A DNA stretch of 8,415 nucleotides from Thermoplasmata archaeon (GTDB lineage Archaea > Thermoplasmatota > Thermoplasmata > Thermoplasmatales > Aciduliprofundaceae). Where the stretch lies: positions 1 to 8,415 of the forward strand of contig JAGGTO010000002.1 of assembly GCA_021163705.1 (NCBI GenBank), given 5' to 3'. The translations under genes were made by a program, and so were the position numbers. A model generated the notes under the pieces. That model had not been told where the DNA came from, ran no database searches, and worked only from the letters and a program-made list of their open reading frames with translations. Positions 6,221-8,415 of this stretch are shown piece after piece; positions within the stretch are counted from its first letter, which is position 1; every line of letters starts with the position of its first letter.

Positions 6221-7945
6221 TCACCTTATATGGCCAAGTGTAAATGAACCAAGCGTAATTCCACTCTTGCTTGCCGTTACCTCTATCCAGTTCCTGCTCT
6301 GTACCTCCGTGATTCCATGCACACACAAAAATGTCTTGTGGGCTTCAATCTTGAACTCTATCATACCATCCATTAAATAACCCACCATCTGTATCTCGCT
6401 CTCTCCATGCAATCCCTTTTCCAGTAGATATAAGCTAACAGCACCATCCCTCTTTCTCCTCGTTGTAAATGGCTGCAGAAATCTCAAGAATGTCTGAGGT
6501 TCGAGATATGCCATCACTGTGGAAAGACTCATAAAAGCCATCCTGTAATATTTGCTCTTTTCCTTTATTTTTTTCACAATATCTTCAACAGCCTTTGTTA
6601 TACCCTCAATATCCACCTGGGAATCTAAATATATGACTCCTTCAATTGTTTGGGTATCTCCAATGCTTCTTGAGTAGGCATCTATGTAGTAGATCAGGCC
6701 GAGTTTCTCATATTCTTTGTACGCAGGAAGTACATATCGCATATCTTCTCTTATCTCATCCACCGTTTTATCGGTGAGAATCCATATGGCAGGCACTCCC
6801 TTGCGCAACCCCTCTGCTATGAAAGAATAGACCAGAACCTCCTTCTTGCTGTAAGGCGGTCCATAAATCAAAACATTTGAGCCTATAGGTATTCCTCCAT
6901 ACAGGAGATCATCAAGTCTCCTTGTTCCAGTTTTGACCTTTCTCTCACTTATCTCGGCCTTTATCTCCTCCTCTGCAAGCTCAACCTCTTCCTCCACAAG
7001 GCCCTTCATCTTGGCTTCCAGCTCCCTTTCCTTGGCCCTAAGATATTTCTCCTTTATTCTCAACTCCTCCTCCTTCCTCTTAATTTCCTCCTCCAGATCC
7101 TCCAGTCTCCTCTTTAGGGCTAGCTCATCAAGATGTGAGAGCTCACTTCTTGCCATCTCCAGATCTCTCAGCTCTTTCTCAATCTTCTTTTCCCTGAATA
7201 GCAGCTCTTCCTCTCTTCGAGTTAGCTCCTCCTCTTTGTACTTCAGCATCTCTTGGAATTTCTTCATCTCGTCCTCCTTTAACTGAAGCTCATTTTTAAG
7301 CTCACTGATAATCCTGTCTCGTTCCATGAGCTCCTTTGTAAGCTCTTCAATCTTCTTCACAAGCTCATCAACTCTCTCATCACTCACATTTTTCTTTATC
7401 TCATCAAAAATTTTATCAAGCTCGCGGTAGGATTCTTTTGTGCCCATGCTTAAGAGCATTTTCTTTTCAAGCATCTCCAATTTTATCTCTCTTTCCTTTA
7501 ACTCCATCTCTTTTAGCTTCAAATCCCGCAGCTCCTGAGGGAGGGGCTTTATTGCCTCCTGCTTCAAAATTTCAATCTCTTTTTTGAGCCTTTCAATCTC
7601 CTCCTCAAGCTCCTCTCTCTTCGCTAAATGAGCCTCCACCATACTCTTTAACTTTATATTCTCCTGAATGAGGGAGTCAACATCCACTCCCTCTTCAGAG
7701 GATGACGGCATAGATACAACCATTAACTCTCCAGATTCTTTTTCTCCTCGATCCTCTTCAAATATGTTGAGAAGTTCCCCCTCAACTTCCTTCCCTATAA
7801 GCCATCTCTTCAATCTCATCTCATTTTTTAGCTCCTCATACTCTTCACGAGTGTATTGAGTGCCACAATTATTGCACCTCAGAGTTTTTTCGTCAATAAC
7901 CCCTCCGCATTTGGGACAGATTACCTCCTCTCCACTCATAATCAT
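6221..7945 (-). CDS. Zinc-ribbon / long coiled-coil / RecA-like (KaiC superfamily) protein
   Basis: The protein has 574 residues in three parts. A zinc ribbon with C10, C13, C24 and C27 (CPKCG...CNNCG) opens it. An acidic spacer (55-90) leads to a long coiled coil at about 95-335, very rich in Lys, Glu and Leu, with a likely break at 164-175. The C-terminal RecA/KaiC-like domain begins VKTGTRRLDDLLYGGIPIGSN at 337, the classic entry to this fold. Walker A should be GxxxxGK(S/T) but reads GPPYSKKE (362-369): the Gly before the Lys and the Ser/Thr are replaced, and only K368 remains. At the Walker B strand, YRMAFMSLSTVM (467-478) has Met where the usual Asp before SLS is expected. ATP hydrolysis is therefore doubtful. 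The start overlaps the lsm stop (ATGA); an in-frame ATG at 7939 is an alternative. I do not recognise a named protein; structural or regulatory roles fit best. Confidence 0.82.
   Translation of the reverse strand: MIMSGEEVICPKCGGVIDEKTLRCNNCGTQYTREEYEELKNEMRLKRWLIGKEVEGELLNIFEEDRGEKESGELMVVSMPSSSEEGVDVDSLIQENIKLKSMVEAHLAKREELEEEIERLKKEIEILKQEAIKPLPQELRDLKLKEMELKEREIKLEMLEKKMLLSMGTKESYRELDKIFDEIKKNVSDERVDELVKKIEELTKELMERDRIISELKNELQLKEDEMKKFQEMLKYKEEELTRREEELLFREKKIEKELRDLEMARSELSHLDELALKRRLEDLEEEIKRKEEELRIKEKYLRAKERELEAKMKGLVEEEVELAEEEIKAEISERKVKTGTRRLDDLLYGGIPIGSNVLIYGPPYSKKEVLVYSFIAEGLRKGVPAIWILTDKTVDEIREDMRYVLPAYKEYEKLGLIYYIDAYSRSIGDTQTIEGVIYLDSQVDIEGITKAVEDIVKKIKEKSKYYRMAFMSLSTVMAYLEPQTFLRFLQPFTTRRKRDGAVSLYLLEKGLHGESEIQMVGYLMDGMIEFKIEAHKTFLCVHGITEVQSRNWIEVTASKSGITLGSFTLGHIR
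6941..7663 (-). other. Coiled-coil region of the RecA-like protein
   Basis: Residues 95-335 show near-continuous heptad-like spacing of Leu/Ile/Met among Glu and Lys, for example EELEEEIERLKKEIEILK at 111-128. Prolines occur only at 134 and 136. If helical throughout, the arm would be tens of nanometres long, comparable in plan to SMC/Rad50-type arms but without the paired ABC halves. Confidence 0.8.
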
Positions 7946-8160
7946 CCTATTAGAGACATTCTCACAACATTGTTTCCTCTCAAGATTACGGTGCCTAAGC
8001 GGCGAGTCATCTCCTCCGTTCTCTCCTCAGTATCCACAAGAACCATGTTCATGTAATCATCGTATCCCACTAGCTTTCCCTCCAAGATTCGGTTATCCTT
8101 CAAAAGGAGAGAGATCCTCTTGTTGAGAAAGGTCTCAAGGGCCTTAAGCGGCATAGTCAT
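7942..8160 (-). CDS. lsm: Archaeal Sm-like (Lsm) RNA-binding protein
   Basis: The 72-residue protein is a single Sm fold that forms a ring, usually a heptamer, binding U-rich RNA. Sm1 covers about 12-46, with KDNRILEGKLVGYDDYMNMV holding the conserved Gly and the D-x-M-N RNA pocket (D35, M37, N38). Sm2 is LGTVILRGNNVV at 55-66, with R61-G62-N63 contacting RNA. Length is typical for archaeal Lsm (70-80). A strong Shine-Dalgarno site and a TATA element stand upstream, so it is probably the first gene of the operon with the RecA-like protein, kae1-bud32 and rdgB. The start ATG at 8160 is 5 nt after that site; a second ATG at 8154 is less well spaced. The common lsm neighbour rpl37e is absent. 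Confidence 0.95.
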   Translation of the reverse strand: MTMPLKALETFLNKRISLLLKDNRILEGKLVGYDDYMNMVLVDTEERTEEMTRRLGTVILRGNNVVRMSLIG

Positions 8161-8165
8161 TTTCT

Positions 8166-8173
8166 ATCACCTC
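8166..8173 (-). promoter_or_regulatory. Shine-Dalgarno site of lsm
   Basis: GAGGTGAT on the minus strand is an eight-base match to the archaeal anti-SD and lies 5 nt before the ATG at 8160. A second GAGGTG copy lies just upstream, at about 8175-8180. Confidence 0.75.
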
Positions 8174-8194
8174 ACACCTCCCAATATCACTCCA

Positions 8195-8207
8195 ATTATA
8201 TAAATTT
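8195..8207 (-). promoter_or_regulatory. Probable TATA box of the lsm operon
   Basis: On the minus strand AAATTTATATAAT directly follows the stop of the upstream gene. Its centre near 8200 predicts transcription from about 8175, giving a leader of about 15 nt that includes the Shine-Dalgarno site. Confidence 0.55.
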
Positions 8208-8402
8208 TTAATTGTATGTGTAAAGCTCTTCTTCATCATCTTCCTCCGAATTCTCCATGATGACCTGCAGAAGACTTCTAATAAGCTCTTTCATCTCTTT
8301 TACCTCTCGCTTGAGAGCTTTTACTTCCTTTTCCAGCTTTACTATGTCTCCATTTTCAATCTCTTCAAGCTTTTCCAAATTTTCCATGCTACCATCATAC
8401 AT
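8208..8402 (-). CDS. Short acidic coiled-coil protein, function unknown
   Basis: From the ATG at 8402 the product has 64 residues. Residues about 7-52 form one probable amphipathic helix with heptad spacing (KLEKEVKALKREVKEMKELI then RSLLQVI), and the tail is strongly acidic (SEEDDEEELYTYN). There is no zinc site, signal peptide or membrane segment. No SD site precedes either ATG. A TATA-like TAAATATAAG at 8406-8415 lies about 24 nt before the ATG at 8387, so a leaderless 59-residue form starting MENLEKLEEIENG is attractive. It ends 47 nt before lsm and could be read through into it. I do not recognise a family; a dimeric or oligomeric helix is the safe description. Confidence 0.65.
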   Translation of the reverse strand: MYDGSMENLEKLEEIENGDIVKLEKEVKALKREVKEMKELIRSLLQVIMENSEEDDEEELYTYN

Positions 8403-8405
8403 CAA

Positions 8406-8415
8406 CTTATATTTA
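8406..8415 (-). promoter_or_regulatory. Possible TATA box of the short coiled-coil gene
   Basis: TAAATATAAG on the minus strand at the window edge is about 24 nt from the ATG at 8387. This spacing would suit a leaderless transcript. The upstream BRE would lie outside the window, so it cannot be checked here. Confidence 0.35.

Noticed and set aside
6933..7286. 117-codon plus-strand open frame very rich in Ser
   Set aside because: It is the antisense of the Glu/Lys-rich coiled coil; Ser and Phe runs are what antisense GAG/GAA/AAG codons give.

Overview
The window looks like chromosomal DNA from a euryarchaeon. It carries a fused Kae1-Bud32 KEOPS protein, a single-domain archaeal Sm-like protein, a RecA/KaiC-superfamily protein with a zinc ribbon, and a QueD-QueC pair of the kind that feeds archaeosine synthesis. 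Genes are tightly packed with ATGA-type overlaps, AGA/AGG/ATA codons are common, Shine-Dalgarno (SD) sites match GGAGGTGAT, and TATA-like promoters are present. From overall flavour I would guess Thermoplasmata, perhaps close to Aciduliprofundum; this is an inference, not an identification.

Layout. Plus strand, 1-1829: the possible tail of an upstream gene, an M48 (HtpX-like) membrane metalloprotease, and a translationally coupled membrane protein that joins an RDD domain to a SpoIIM/DUF95-like domain. 1830-2181 is a 352-base spacer holding a TATA-like element, one possible tiny secreted or membrane peptide, an open frame continuing after its stop, and small inverted repeats. Plus strand, 2182-4130: a CheF-like (DUF439-like) protein, queD, queC and a 53-residue zinc finger, with gaps of 14 nt or less or overlaps. 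Minus strand, 8402-4089: a short acidic coiled-coil protein, then a probable four-gene operon of Lsm, a zinc-ribbon/coiled-coil/RecA-like protein, Kae1-Bud32 and an XTP/dITP pyrophosphatase. The two gene groups converge and overlap tail to tail at 4089-4130.

How the genes fit together. Two tRNA-modification activities dominate: QueD and QueC make the 7-deazaguanine precursor preQ0 used for archaeosine at position 15, and Kae1-Bud32 makes t6A at position 37. The Lsm protein adds RNA binding and the pyrophosphatase adds nucleotide-pool cleaning. The first block instead looks like a membrane quality-control or membrane-remodelling unit.

The observations I find most worth following are the RDD-SpoIIM fusion coupled to the M48 protease; the RecA-like protein whose Walker A and Walker B motifs are both degenerate, sitting inside the KEOPS-Lsm operon; the DFG-to-DWS change in Bud32; and the tiny cross-brace zinc finger coupled to queC. 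I do not see mobile elements, CRISPR arrays, or tRNA or rRNA genes.
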